Assembly: GCF_020178975.1 (NCBI RefSeq)
Contig: NZ_JAHXBU010000094.1
Coordinates: 770,537-834,536, forward strand
DNA: 64,000 nt
Direction: 5' to 3'
DNA from: Cesiribacter sp. SM1
GTDB lineage: Bacteria > Bacteroidota > Bacteroidia > Cytophagales > Cyclobacteriaceae
Positions 1 to 8,297 of this stretch are shown here, in pieces (positions within the stretch are counted from its first letter, which is position 1; every line of letters begins with the position of its first letter). The position numbers were made by a program, and so were the translations under genes. Below the pieces are notes generated by a model that saw only the letters and a list, made by a program, of their open reading frames with translations, was not told where the DNA came from and did not search any database.

Positions 1-1
1 A

Positions 2-3000
2 CTCACAGCCCCAGCCCGTGAAGGTCTGGTGCTGGATCAGCAGAATGATTCGGCAACAATGGAGATCCAGAGCCAGGAGGAGGTAGAAGATGTGCTGCTT
101 ACTGTTTCAGTAGAAAAAGGTGCGGGAGAGGATAGCAAAGATGGCTTTTTTGAAATAGCAGTATCAAAAGCATTTTCAACCGATGTTACCATCAGCTACA
201 GCTTATCCGGAACAGCACAAAGAGGTAGCGACTATACTACAGAGCCGGAAGTAGACCAGTTAGTGCTGAAAGCAGGCAAGACCAGCATAAAAGTTAAAAT
301 AAAGCCAGTAGCAGATGCAGAAGTAGAAGAGGAAGAAACTATAACCCTAACCCTGCAGGATCCTGCTGTGGCAGGACTGGCGCTAGATGAAGCCAGAAAA
401 GCAGCAACAATGCAGGTTCAGGATAATGACGAAGAAGTGGAGGTGGAAGATGTGCTGCTTTCTGTTGTGGTGGATAAAGATGCTGCCGAAGATAATAAAG
501 ATGGCTTCTTTGAGCTCAAACTCTCAAAAGCCTTAGATACAGACCTTACCATAGCCTTTGCTCTTTCGGGTACAGCAACGGCAGGCACAGATTATGTTAA
601 TCCCGGAGAACAGCTGGTCCTGAAAGCAGGCAGGACCAGCGAAAAAATCAAAGTAGAGGTAAAAGCTGATGCAGCAGTGGAAGGCGATGAAACTGTAATT
701 CTCAGCCTGCAGGCCCCGGCAACAGCAGGTGTTTTACTGGATGAAGCCAATAAAACCGCAAGCCTGAAGATCAGCGATAATGACGAAGAACGGGAGGAGG
801 TAGAGCCGGCATTACTATCTGTTGCAGTTGCCAAAAATGCAGCAGAAGATAATAAAGACGGTGAGTTCGAGATCTCTCTGTCTGAGGCTTTCCCTGAAGA
901 TCTTGTTATTAGCTACAGCTTAGCCGGTACGGCTACTGCAGGGGCAGACTATGAAGCCCCGGAAGGCCAGGTAGTGCTTAAAGCCGGTAAAAAGAAGGAG
1001 AAAATAAAAGTAAAAGTGCTGGCAGATTCAGAAGTGGAGGGAGACGAAACAGTGGTTCTGGAGCTGGCAGCACCAGCAACGGCAGGTGTACTGCTGAATG
1101 AGGGAAAGAAAGCAGCTACCCTTACCATAGAAGATAACGATGAGGAGGAAGTACCGGTACAGGTGCTGCTATCTGTTGCTCTAGAGAAAAATGCTGCAGA
1201 AGATGGCAAAGATGGTTTCTTTGAAATATCCCTGTCGGAGGCACTCTCGGCCGACCTTACCATTAGCTACACCCTGTCTGGAAGCGCTACCCCTGGCGAA
1301 GACTATGAAGCGCCTGCCGGTCAGCTGATGATAGAAGCAGGCAAAACCAGCGAAAAAATAAAAATAGCTGTGCAGGCCGACGCAGAAGAGGAGGAGGATG
1401 AAACTGTAGTACTCACGCTTGATGCGCCCGCTACGGACGAAGTAATTCTGGATGAAACCAGAAAAGCAGCAACGCTTATCATTGAGGATAACGATGAAGA
1501 AGAGGAAGTGGAAGATGTGCTGCTTTCTGTTGTAAAAGCCAAAGATGCTGCCGAAGATAATAAAGATGGCGCCTTTACACTTAGACTGTCGGAAGCCCTG
1601 CCTGCAGACCTCAGCATTCGCTACAGCCTTTCGGGTACAGCAACCGCAGGAGCCGATTATGAAGCTGCCGGTGAAGAGGTAGTGCTGAAGGCCGGAGATA
1701 AGCAGGTAGAGGTAGCAATAACAGTAAAGGCAGATTCAGAAGTTGAAGGAGACGAGACTGTAGTGCTGGAGCTGGTAGCCCCCACCCAATCAGGGGTAAT
1801 ACTGGATGTAGCGAATAAATCAGCAAGCCTTAACATTAAGGATGATGATAAGGAGGAGGAAGCAGAGCCGGCCATACTTTCTGTATCAGTAGAAAAGAAT
1901 GCAGCAGAAGATGATGAAGATGGTGCTTTTGAGGTGAAGCTTTCAAAAGCTTTGGCTACTGATCTTAGCATAGCCTACACCCTGTCGGGCACTGCTACGG
2001 CAGGTACAGATTTTGAATCTCCGGCTGCGCAACTGCTGATAAAAGCAGGCCAGACCAGCGCAAAACTAACCATCGCTGTTAAGGCAGATGAAGAAGCAGA
2101 GCAGGAGGAAACCGTAATATTAACCCTGCAGGCGCCTGCCGCAGAGGATGTGATCCTGGATGAAGCTGGTAAAGCAGCCACATTGAAGATACGCGATAAC
2201 GATGAGGAGCAGGAAGTAGAACCAGCCTTACTTTCGGTTACAGTTGCTAAACACGCAGAAGAAGACAACCGGGAGGGTACTTTTCTTATCAGCAGCTCCA
2301 TTGCCCTGCCTGTAGATGTTATCATTAGCTACAGCCTTGCAGGTAGTGCTACTGCAGATACAGACTATGTTTCGCCAGGCGGGCAGGTAGTGCTGAAGGC
2401 CGGCCAAACCAGTGTGGAAGTAGCAATAAAAGTAAAGGCAGATACAGAAGCTGAAGGAATCGAAACAGTGGTGCTAAGCCTGCAGACTCCTGTAGTAACA
2501 GGTTTGCTGCTGGATCAGAACAGGAAGGCTGCAACGATGAACCTCCTGGATAATGATGAGGAAGAAGTTGTCCCCGCTGTTCTTTCTGTTTCAGTAGATA
2601 GAGATGCGACAGAAGACGGTCAGGAGGGTGTATTTATGATTATGCTCTCAGAAGCCCTGGATACCGATCTCACCATCAGCTACAGCCTGTCTGGTACGGC
2701 CACTCCCGGGCTAGATTATGAATCTCCTGCCGGGCAGCTGGTACTGAAGGCCGGCAAAACCAGTGAAAAGGTAGTGGTTGCTGTAAAAGCTGATACAGAA
2801 GTAGAAGGAGATGAAACAGTTATACTAAGCTTGCAGACCTCTGCTACAGAAGGCGTGGTGTTACATGAAAGTGAAAAAGCTGCCACACTAAAGGTTTTTG
2901 ATAATGATGAGGATGATGTAGAAGAGATCGTCTTTTTGTCGGTTGCCGTAGGTACGGATGCAGCAGAGGGTGCTGAAGCAGGCTATTTTGTTATCAGCAG

Positions 3001-3940
3001 TTCTGTTATGCTGCAAGAAGACCTAACCATTAGCTACAGCCTGGCAGGCACTGCAGCCGCTGGTGCAGACTATGTTTCGCCAGGCGGGGAGGTAGTTTTA
3101 AACAAGGGCCGCAAGAGTGTAAAGGTGGCGGTAGAAATACTTGACGATGAGGAGGTTGAGGAAGATGAGACAGTGGTCCTTAGCTTGCAGGCCCCTTCCA
3201 TAGCAGGCGTGGCCCTGGATGAAGCGAAGAAATCGGCCAGCCTTACCATCAGGGATAATGACGAAGAAGAGGAGGTAGTACTAGCCCTGCTTTCTGTTGC
3301 TGTAGATAAAGATGCAGCAGAAGATGATAAAAGCGGTGCTTTTGTGCTTTCGCTGTCAAAAGCGCTGGATGCTGATCTTACCATCGGCTACAGCCTGTCG
3401 GGTACTGCTCAGAGAGGCAGCGACTACAATACCGATCCTGCAGCAGACCAGCTGGTGCTGAGCGCCGGGCAGACCAGCATAAAAGTAGCGGTAAATGTAC
3501 TGGCAGATCTGGAGGTGGAAGCGGAAGAAACAGTGGTGCTAGAGCTAAACGCCGTTACAGCAGCAGGTGTGGTAATAGATGAAACCAGGCAGGTAGCAAC
3601 CCTCACCATTACCGATAACGATGAGGAGGAGGTGGTGGAGCCGGTAGGTACCTATGCTGTATTGCCTACGCTTTTTACACCCAATGGCGACCAGATGAAC
3701 GATGCTTTTGTGCTGCATGCCCGCAATCTGCGTGCCCTGCACTGGAGAATCTATAACCGCCATGGCAGGCTTATTTATGAAACCACAAGCATAGAAGATG
3801 CTACTGCAGTGGGCTGGGATGGTACGGTAAATGGCGAGCCGCAGCCAGAAGATTCCTATATCTGGATCTTAGTGTACCAGGAGAATGCTCCGGAGGCAGG
3901 CAGTACCAAATTAACAGGAAGTGTAACGCTAATACGATAG
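2..3940 (+). CDS. Giant Calx-beta repeat adhesin with type B T9SS C-terminal domain (5' end outside window)
   Basis: The reading frame is open from the first bases, and those bases encode the end of another Calx-beta unit, so the true start lies upstream and the signal peptide is not visible. Ten complete Calx-beta units follow, starting near nt 91, 451, 808, 1160, 1516, 1870, 2221, 2572, 2926 and 3280 (period about 355 bp). Each ends in an acidic D-N-D-E-E linker that should bind calcium. The last 95 residues (about nt 3650-3940) are a gliding-motility-type C-terminal domain with the motif LFTPNGDQMNDAF and the ending LTGSVTLIR, the signal for type IX export. Expected role: a long calcium-stiffened surface adhesin. 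The next gene, a PorP/SprF protein, starts 2 bp after the stop, as is usual for type B cargo and its partner. First gene of cassette 1. Confidence 0.93.
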   Translation, partial: LTAPAREGLVLDQQNDSATMEIQSQEEVEDVLLTVSVEKGAGEDSKDGFFEIAVSKAFSTDVTISYSLSGTAQRGSDYTTEPEVDQLVLKAGKTSIKVKIKPVADAEVEEEETITLTLQDPAVAGLALDEARKAATMQVQDNDEEVEVEDVLLSVVVDKDAAEDNKDGFFELKLSKALDTDLTIAFALSGTATAGTDYVNPGEQLVLKAGRTSEKIKVEVKADAAVEGDETVILSLQAPATAGVLLDEANKTASLKISDNDEEREEVEPALLSVAVAKNAAEDNKDGEFEISLSEAFPEDLVISYSLAGTATAGADYEAPEGQVVLKAGKKKEKIKVKVLADSEVEGDETVVLELAAPATAGVLLNEGKKAATLTIEDNDEEEVPVQVLLSVALEKNAAEDGKDGFFEISLSEALSADLTISYTLSGSATPGEDYEAPAGQLMIEAGKTSEKIKIAVQADAEEEEDETVVLTLDAPATDEVILDETRKAATLIIEDNDEEEEVEDVLLSVVKAKDAAEDNKDGAFTLRLSEALPADLSIRYSLSGTATAGADYEAAGEEVVLKAGDKQVEVAITVKADSEVEGDETVVLELVAPTQSGVILDVANKSASLNIKDDDKEEEAEPAILSVSVEKNAAEDDEDGAFEVKLSKALATDLSIAYTLSGTATAGTDFESPAAQLLIKAGQTSAKLTIAVKADEEAEQEETVILTLQAPAAEDVILDEAGKAATLKIRDNDEEQEVEPALLSVTVAKHAEEDNREGTFLISSSIALPVDVIISYSLAGSATADTDYVSPGGQVVLKAGQTSVEVAIKVKADTEAEGIETVVLSLQTPVVTGLLLDQNRKAATMNLLDNDEEEVVPAVLSVSVDRDATEDGQEGVFMIMLSEALDTDLTISYSLSGTATPGLDYESPAGQLVLKAGKTSEKVVVAVKADTEVEGDETVILSLQTSATEGVVLHESEKAATLKVFDNDEDDVEEIVFLSVAVGTDAAEGAEAGYFVISSSVMLQEDLTISYSLAGTAAAGADYVSPGGEVVLNKGRKSVKVAVEILDDEEVEEDETVVLSLQAPSIAGVALDEAKKSASLTIRDNDEEEEVVLALLSVAVDKDAAEDDKSGAFVLSLSKALDADLTIGYSLSGTAQRGSDYNTDPAADQLVLSAGQTSIKVAVNVLADLEVEAEETVVLELNAVTAAGVVIDETRQVATLTITDNDEEEVVEPVGTYAVLPTLFTPNGDQMNDAFVLHARNLRALHWRIYNRHGRLIYETTSIEDATAVGWDGTVNGEPQPEDSYIWILVYQENAPEAGSTKLTGSVTLIR
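91..3640 (+). repeat. Ten tandem Calx-beta coding repeats
   Basis: About 355-bp units encode the Calx-beta modules of the first adhesin. The units are diverged in DNA sequence but keep the frames G-T-A-T-A-G-x-D-Y and D-N-D-E-E at fixed spacing. They are coding repeats, not a CRISPR array. Confidence 0.9.
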
Positions 3941-3942
3941 AT

Positions 3943-5316
3943 ATGCGATTATTTAAAGTTGCCCTTGTGGCAGTCGTATGCATGGTAGTTGTCACTACAG
4001 ATCTGTTGGCGCAGTACACAACACCTATAAGCTTTTGGCTAAGCCCGCAGCTAACGGCTCCCACGGCTATGTCGGGTAACGATTACCAGCAGATAAGCGC
4101 CCACTACCAAAAGCTGGCCCTGGTGGGTAATATTGGTGCCCGCAGCATGGTTCTTAGCGGCCAGTTTCCGCTATACAGCAGGAACAACGTGCCCTTTGGC
4201 ACGGCAGGTATCAATATTTTGCGGCAGGATAACGGCACCGCCTACCTGTTTTCCACAACCGGCGCAGTGCTTAGCTACAACTACACCGTAAGGTTCAGCA
4301 GCCAGCACCATCTTGTTGGTGGTGTGCAGGGCGGCTTTTTCTCCAGAAAAATAGACTGGAACAAAGCCACCACCAGGAACCAGTTTGCAGATGGACAGAT
4401 CAACCCAAACCTGGATCATGGAGAAACCTTCCACGACTACCGGAGCCAGGCTTTTACAACCAATATTGGTTTAGCCTACTACCTGACAGATGCACGGGGG
4501 GAGCAGCGCTTTCATATAGGGGCAGGAATGATCAATGCAAACAAAGGCAGGTTTACCTACCTGGAAAACGACAACAGCCAGGCCGAACCTGTTAAATGGA
4601 TGGTTTACTCGCAGCTTAGGCTGATCAGCAATCCTTTTTTTGAGCTGGCTACAAACATGTACTGGCAGCAGGAGAATAAATTCAACGACTTTGTAGGCGG
4701 GCTGCAGCTTAACAAAGGCATAAATCCAAGAAAAACAGTTTCTGAGGAGCACCTGGGGCTGGGGGTTTACTATTCCCCAGATCATTCGGCTACGCTGGCC
4801 ATGCAGTTGCTGCGGCAAAACATGCTGCTGGGCCTTAGTTACAGTATGCCCTTTGGCGATAAAGATTTGTACGGGATACAAAGTGCGGCAGAAGTTACGC
4901 TGGGCTGGCGCCTGCAACGTTCAGGCAAAAAGGCTGCTTATTATGCCGGGGGTAACCGCAACCGGCTGCCTGCTTATGGTGGAGCTAAGCGAAGTTCATC
5001 AAAAAAGCTGGAAAACAGAACCCTCAATACAAAGTATAAGGTAAAGAGCAAGGCAGCCCGAGCCTTCAAAAGCAATGCAAGCAAAAAGGCAGATGCCCGC
5101 TCCCGTAAGTTTAACAGGAAAGTAGCATCCTATAAATCCAGGGCTAAAAAGGAGAGTCCGGCCTACAAGAACAAATCTGGATTGAAATCGCTGTTCTCTA
5201 AAAAGAATAAGTTCAAGTACAGGAAGGTAAAACGGCCCTCCTATAAAAAGAACAGGCCTAATAAATGGAAGCTTAAGCGAAGAGGCCTGCTGCGGATGAA
5301 CAACCGCAGGAATTAA
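3943..5316 (+). CDS. PorP/SprF family T9SS membrane protein with long basic tail (cassette 1)
   Basis: A signal peptide (residues 1-23, ending LLA before QYTTP) is followed by an outer-membrane beta-barrel of the PorP/SprF family. Typical motifs are the N-terminal SFWLSPQLTAPTAM region and alternating GGVQGGFF and GLAYYL strands. Family members act in type IX secretion; SprF is needed for export of the type B adhesin SprB in Flavobacterium. The gene starts 2 bp after an adhesin with a type B signal, so it is probably the dedicated partner of that adhesin. Odd feature: the last 130 or so residues are extremely rich in Lys and Arg (runs such as KKNKFKYRKVKRPSYKK), which ordinary PorP proteins lack. 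The tail could bind peptidoglycan, acidic surface polymer or the acidic adhesin. Paralogue at 17885-19225. Confidence 0.9.
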   Translation: MRLFKVALVAVVCMVVVTTDLLAQYTTPISFWLSPQLTAPTAMSGNDYQQISAHYQKLALVGNIGARSMVLSGQFPLYSRNNVPFGTAGINILRQDNGTAYLFSTTGAVLSYNYTVRFSSQHHLVGGVQGGFFSRKIDWNKATTRNQFADGQINPNLDHGETFHDYRSQAFTTNIGLAYYLTDARGEQRFHIGAGMINANKGRFTYLENDNSQAEPVKWMVYSQLRLISNPFFELATNMYWQQENKFNDFVGGLQLNKGINPRKTVSEEHLGLGVYYSPDHSATLAMQLLRQNMLLGLSYSMPFGDKDLYGIQSAAEVTLGWRLQRSGKKAAYYAGGNRNRLPAYGGAKRSSSKKLENRTLNTKYKVKSKAARAFKSNASKKADARSRKFNRKVASYKSRAKKESPAYKNKSGLKSLFSKKNKFKYRKVKRPSYKKNRPNKWKLKRRGLLRMNNRRN

Positions 5317-5377
5317 TATTAAATTTTATCTAATGAATTGAAAACGTATTAATTAGCTTTCATTAAATTTAATATTA
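5314..5377 (+). terminator. AT-rich inverted repeat after porP
   Basis: TAATATTAAATTT (5314-5326) is the perfect reverse complement of AAATTTAATATTA (5365-5377), and it begins at the stop codon of the PorP gene. It can form a 13-bp A/T stem with a 38-base loop. There is no GC-rich stem or U-tract, so it may be a weak terminator, an mRNA 3' stabiliser or a protein-binding palindrome. Confidence 0.4.
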
Positions 5378-5456
5378 GCTTATTCTATGATATGCAATTG
5401 AATGGTAAGTATTATAATGCTTATAACAGCAGGGGAGAACTATAGCAGGTAATCTT

Positions 5457-5470
5457 CAGTATGTATACTG
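5457..5470. promoter_or_regulatory. Palindrome upstream of kinase 1
   Basis: CAGTAT-GT-ATACTG is a 14-base inverted repeat 133 bp before the kinase start. Cassettes 2 and 3 carry the AATACC palindrome at the matching place, and this gap has none. A regulator site is possible; nothing more can be said. Confidence 0.3.
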
Positions 5471-5493
5471 TAAGCTTTATTTTTCTTTGTTAG

Positions 5494-5548
5494 GCTGCTC
5501 CCGGCAACTTATCCAGCCTGAGCCTGATGTAAGCCCGGGAGGAGCAGC
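5494..5548 (+). promoter_or_regulatory. GC-rich inverted repeat in kinase 1 leader
   Basis: GCTGCTCC-CGG (5494-5504) can pair with CCGGGAGGAGCAGC (5535-5548), with a small bulge and a 30-base loop. It lies between the AT-rich hairpin and the conserved leader hairpin of the kinase. It could be a transcription attenuator or terminator for the upstream adhesin-porP unit. No long U-tract follows. Confidence 0.35.
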
Positions 5549-5568
5549 GTACTACTTTTCTTTTGCCT

Positions 5569-5588
5569 AACTGTCGTCAGGGGCAGTT
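5569..5588 (+). promoter_or_regulatory. Conserved leader hairpin, kinase 1
   Basis: AACTG (5569-5573) and CAGTT (5584-5588) form a 5-bp stem with a 10-base loop, ending 14 bases before the ATG. The same hairpin precedes the kinases at 19447 (19411-19431) and 52098 (52061-52084) at the same distance. It could control translation initiation. Confidence 0.45.
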
Positions 5589-5602
5589 TTATTTAAAATT
5601 TT

Positions 5603-7150
5603 ATGCCAGTATTAAAGCAGAATGATGTTTACGCCGGCCGGTATATACTAGACCAGATCATTGGTGAGGGCGGCTTTTCGGAGGTGTGGAAGGCCAGGGA
5701 CCTGATGGCCGATGATGCTGTAGTGGCAATTAAAATCTATGCGCCCAGTAAAGGGCTTGATGATTATGGTCTCCGTCAGTTCCGAAATGAATTTTCCATT
5801 ACCTATAATTTATCTCACCCCCACCTGCTAAAGGTAAATCACTTTGATATAGCGGAAGGTTCGCCCTACCTGATCATGCCATACTGCCCCTATGGCTCTC
5901 TTACCAGTGAACTGGAGCAGGGCGGTACTTTCAGCGAACAGAAGGTAGCGCTGGTGATGTATCAGATAGGCTCGGCCCTGGAGGAAATACACAGCCAGGA
6001 TCCCCCCATCATTCACCAGGATATTAAGCCGGATAACATCTTGCTGTTACATCCAAAGTCTTTTGTGCTGGCAGATTTTGGTGTCAGCAGCCGGTTCAGG
6101 CATACCCTGAGAAAAGCTACCTCAGACAGCACACAAACCCTCACCATTGCCTACGCACCCCCCGAGCGTTTTGATCGGCATCCTTCAGCGGACCCCTCCA
6201 GCGATATTTTTTCACTGGGCGTAACGCTGTATGAGATGTGTACAGATAAAGTGCCCTGGGAAGGCGCCGGAGGCCAGTGCCTGCTGAAAGGAGCGAGTGT
6301 GCCTGCACTTCCCCAGGGTTTCTCTCCTGAGCTTAATAAAATACTGGAGGCCTGCATGCAGGCTGACCGCAGTAAAAGGCCTACTGCTGCAGAAATCTCT
6401 GGATGGGGTAAGCATTTTCTGGAAACAGGCCAGTGGAACGTGCCAAAAAAGAAAAAAGGGGCGGAGCCTGCGAAAAAAAGCTATATTCCATTTATGGCTG
6501 CTGCAGTTGTAGTACTGCTTGTTGCAATGGGAGGCCTCTGGCTGTACATAGATTACAACAGTGTATCTGCCGCTAATACGAAAGAAGGAACAGCTGCTGC
6601 AGAAATGGCAAACAGTGCTGCTTCTTTGGGAGAAGGCAAGGCCGAAGACCCGGTAGCGGATAAACTGAAAACAATGGAAGCCCAGCTGGTAAAGGCTAAC
6701 CAGCAGCTGCTGTTGCAGGACTCCCTAAACCAGGTACTGGCACAATATAAAGATGCACAGGTGGTAAAAGACCAGGCAGCCAGCAGCAGGGAAAATATGA
6801 GCGCCACTCAGCAAGGGGCAGCGCAGCAGGCCCGTGCTGTTTCTAAAGCAGAAAAGCTGCGGATTCAAAGCAGGGAGCTGCAGCGATACCTGAACCAGAT
6901 TTCAGACCCGAAACATTCAAGAGAGCTGCGTTCCGGCTGGAAGCAGGAGGCACTCTCCCGTTTTGCAGATGGTTCTGTGCGGGTGCTCGACGAATCAGAC
7001 GGAAGCTTGAAAGAGTACAGGGCCGCTGTGTTCCTGACGCTGCTGTTTACCTCTCCGCACCAGGTGGTGGTAAGAGAAATAAAGACAGATCAGCGAAATA
7101 AGGTTACGGAAGTGAGGCTTGCAAAACAACCTCTCAGCGCAAGCATGTAG
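5603..7150 (+). CDS. Transmembrane Ser/Thr protein kinase (cassette 1)
   Basis: The Hanks-type kinase domain fills residues 13-285. It has the glycine loop GEGGFSEVW (21-29), the ATP-binding lysine K44 in VAIKIY, the catalytic loop HQDIKPDN (138-145, catalytic D140), DFG at 158-160 and an A-P-P-E-R motif. The catalytic loop reads HQD instead of HRD, so it is a non-RD kinase. A basic stretch leads into one membrane helix (about 294-317). A coiled-coil-like Ala/Gln-rich segment follows, and then a domain of about 90 residues conserved in all three kinases here (YLNQISDP, FADGSVRVLDESDG). If the kinase is cytoplasmic, this last domain lies in the periplasm and could be a sensor. Expected role: phosphorylation of Thr residues read by the FHA proteins encoded downstream and reversed by the adjacent PP2C phosphatase. 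Confidence 0.94.
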   Translation: MPVLKQNDVYAGRYILDQIIGEGGFSEVWKARDLMADDAVVAIKIYAPSKGLDDYGLRQFRNEFSITYNLSHPHLLKVNHFDIAEGSPYLIMPYCPYGSLTSELEQGGTFSEQKVALVMYQIGSALEEIHSQDPPIIHQDIKPDNILLLHPKSFVLADFGVSSRFRHTLRKATSDSTQTLTIAYAPPERFDRHPSADPSSDIFSLGVTLYEMCTDKVPWEGAGGQCLLKGASVPALPQGFSPELNKILEACMQADRSKRPTAAEISGWGKHFLETGQWNVPKKKKGAEPAKKSYIPFMAAAVVVLLVAMGGLWLYIDYNSVSAANTKEGTAAAEMANSAASLGEGKAEDPVADKLKTMEAQLVKANQQLLLQDSLNQVLAQYKDAQVVKDQAASSRENMSATQQGAAQQARAVSKAEKLRIQSRELQRYLNQISDPKHSRELRSGWKQEALSRFADGSVRVLDESDGSLKEYRAAVFLTLLFTSPHQVVVREIKTDQRNKVTEVRLAKQPLSASM

Positions 7151-7359
7151 TTTGTCTGCTTGTTAAATCTTATAGGGCTTTCGGTAATCAGGCCTGTGGT
7201 TTCCGTATGTTCTGTGCAGGCTTTGTAAGTTCTAAAGCTGTAGGATCTGGTCTGTTAGCGCAAAGCTCTGTTTCTTTACAATAAGATTTTTGAAAGATTG
7301 CCGGAAAGCTATATTTGGCTGTCTGGATCACTGGAGTAATATATTTTAAACTTTTTTGC

Positions 7360-8235
7360 ATGTCGTTGCCACCGGAAGTTGTTTTCAGATCAAGCGTAGA
7401 TATCCAGGCCATGACCGATGTTGGCAGGTACCGGGCCCATAACGAAGATAACTTTATTGTATGCCCGGATCTGAGCCAGAAGCGCTGGTGCTTATCGGAT
7501 CATCCCGCAGAATTACCGCCCCAGGGGTGTTTGTTAGTAGTAGCAGATGGAATGGGAGGAGCCAATGCCGGAGAGGTTGCCTCTGCAATAGCTGTTGAAA
7601 CCATCAAGAACAGGTTTGATCTACTGGAAATAGAAGCCAGCCAGGAGGAGGAGCAGATACAGCGTTATATTGCCGGGGCAATTATGGAGGCTCACGAAGC
7701 TATTGTTGCTGCATCAGCAGAAAATCCCGATCGTGCAGGCATGGGTACCACCATTGTTGTTGCCTGGGTATTTCCCGAGAAGGCTGTTATGGCCTGGGTT
7801 GGCGATAGCAGGGCTTACCGCTTCAGTAAACAGGATGGGCTTAAACTGCTTACCAATGATCATTCGCTGGTGTGGGAGCTGGTAATGGCTGGTAAGCTTA
7901 CACCCGATGAGGCAGACATACATCCGGACAGTAATATCATTACCCAAAGCCTGGGAGCGCCAGACCGTTTGCCCCGTCCGGACTTCACCACATGTGCTTT
8001 GAAACCCGGAGACCGTTTGCTGCTTTGCAGCGACGGCCTCAATAATATGCTCTCCCACAAAGCTATAGAGCAGATCCTGGCAAAGAAAATACCCCTCTCG
8101 GAAGCCGGTAAAAAGCTCATCGATGCTGCCAATGAAGAAGGTGGAGACGATAACATTACCGTTCTTTCACTGGAGTTGCTCGAAAAACCGCCTAAAAAGA
8201 ATTTTTTCAACTTGTTTGGGCTTTTATCAGTATAA
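7360..8235 (+). CDS. Short soluble PP2C-type Ser/Thr phosphatase (cassette 1)
   Basis: A PPM/PP2C metal-dependent phosphatase that probably reverses the action of the kinase upstream. Motifs in order are RAHNEDNF, VVADGMGGANAGEVAS, GMGTTIV, VGDSRAYR, ITQSLG, LLLCSDGLNNM and GGDDNITV, which cover the metal-binding aspartates. The frame is open from 7315, but the ATG at 7360 gives MSLPPEVVF, which matches the start of the paralogue at 21027, so I chose it. At about 291 residues it ends just after the catalytic domain in the hydrophobic stub FFNLFGLLSV. The paralogues at 21027 and 55949 continue there into a membrane helix and about 160 more residues, so this copy seems to have lost its membrane part by deletion. 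Confidence 0.93.
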   Translation: MSLPPEVVFRSSVDIQAMTDVGRYRAHNEDNFIVCPDLSQKRWCLSDHPAELPPQGCLLVVADGMGGANAGEVASAIAVETIKNRFDLLEIEASQEEEQIQRYIAGAIMEAHEAIVAASAENPDRAGMGTTIVVAWVFPEKAVMAWVGDSRAYRFSKQDGLKLLTNDHSLVWELVMAGKLTPDEADIHPDSNIITQSLGAPDRLPRPDFTTCALKPGDRLLLCSDGLNNMLSHKAIEQILAKKIPLSEAGKKLIDAANEEGGDDNITVLSLELLEKPPKKNFFNLFGLLSV

Positions 8236-8297
8236 AATTGGCCAGCTAAAGAAGAGCTCCGGCTAAGGAGTTCTGTAAAAACATTGGTAAAACTGCA

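Noticed and set aside
592..3609. Many minus-strand open frames of 60-116 codons inside the first adhesin
   Set aside because: They recur at the repeat period with Ser/Thr-rich products, the reverse reading of acidic Calx-beta codons. They are shadows.
91..3640. Regularly spaced repeats that could be taken for a CRISPR array or satellite DNA
   Set aside because: The period is about 355 bp, the units diverge and are in one open frame with clear Calx-beta protein motifs.
7315..7359. Upstream start of the cassette 1 phosphatase
   Set aside because: The extra 15 residues are hydrophobic, have no counterpart in the paralogues and precede a start (7360) that aligns with them.
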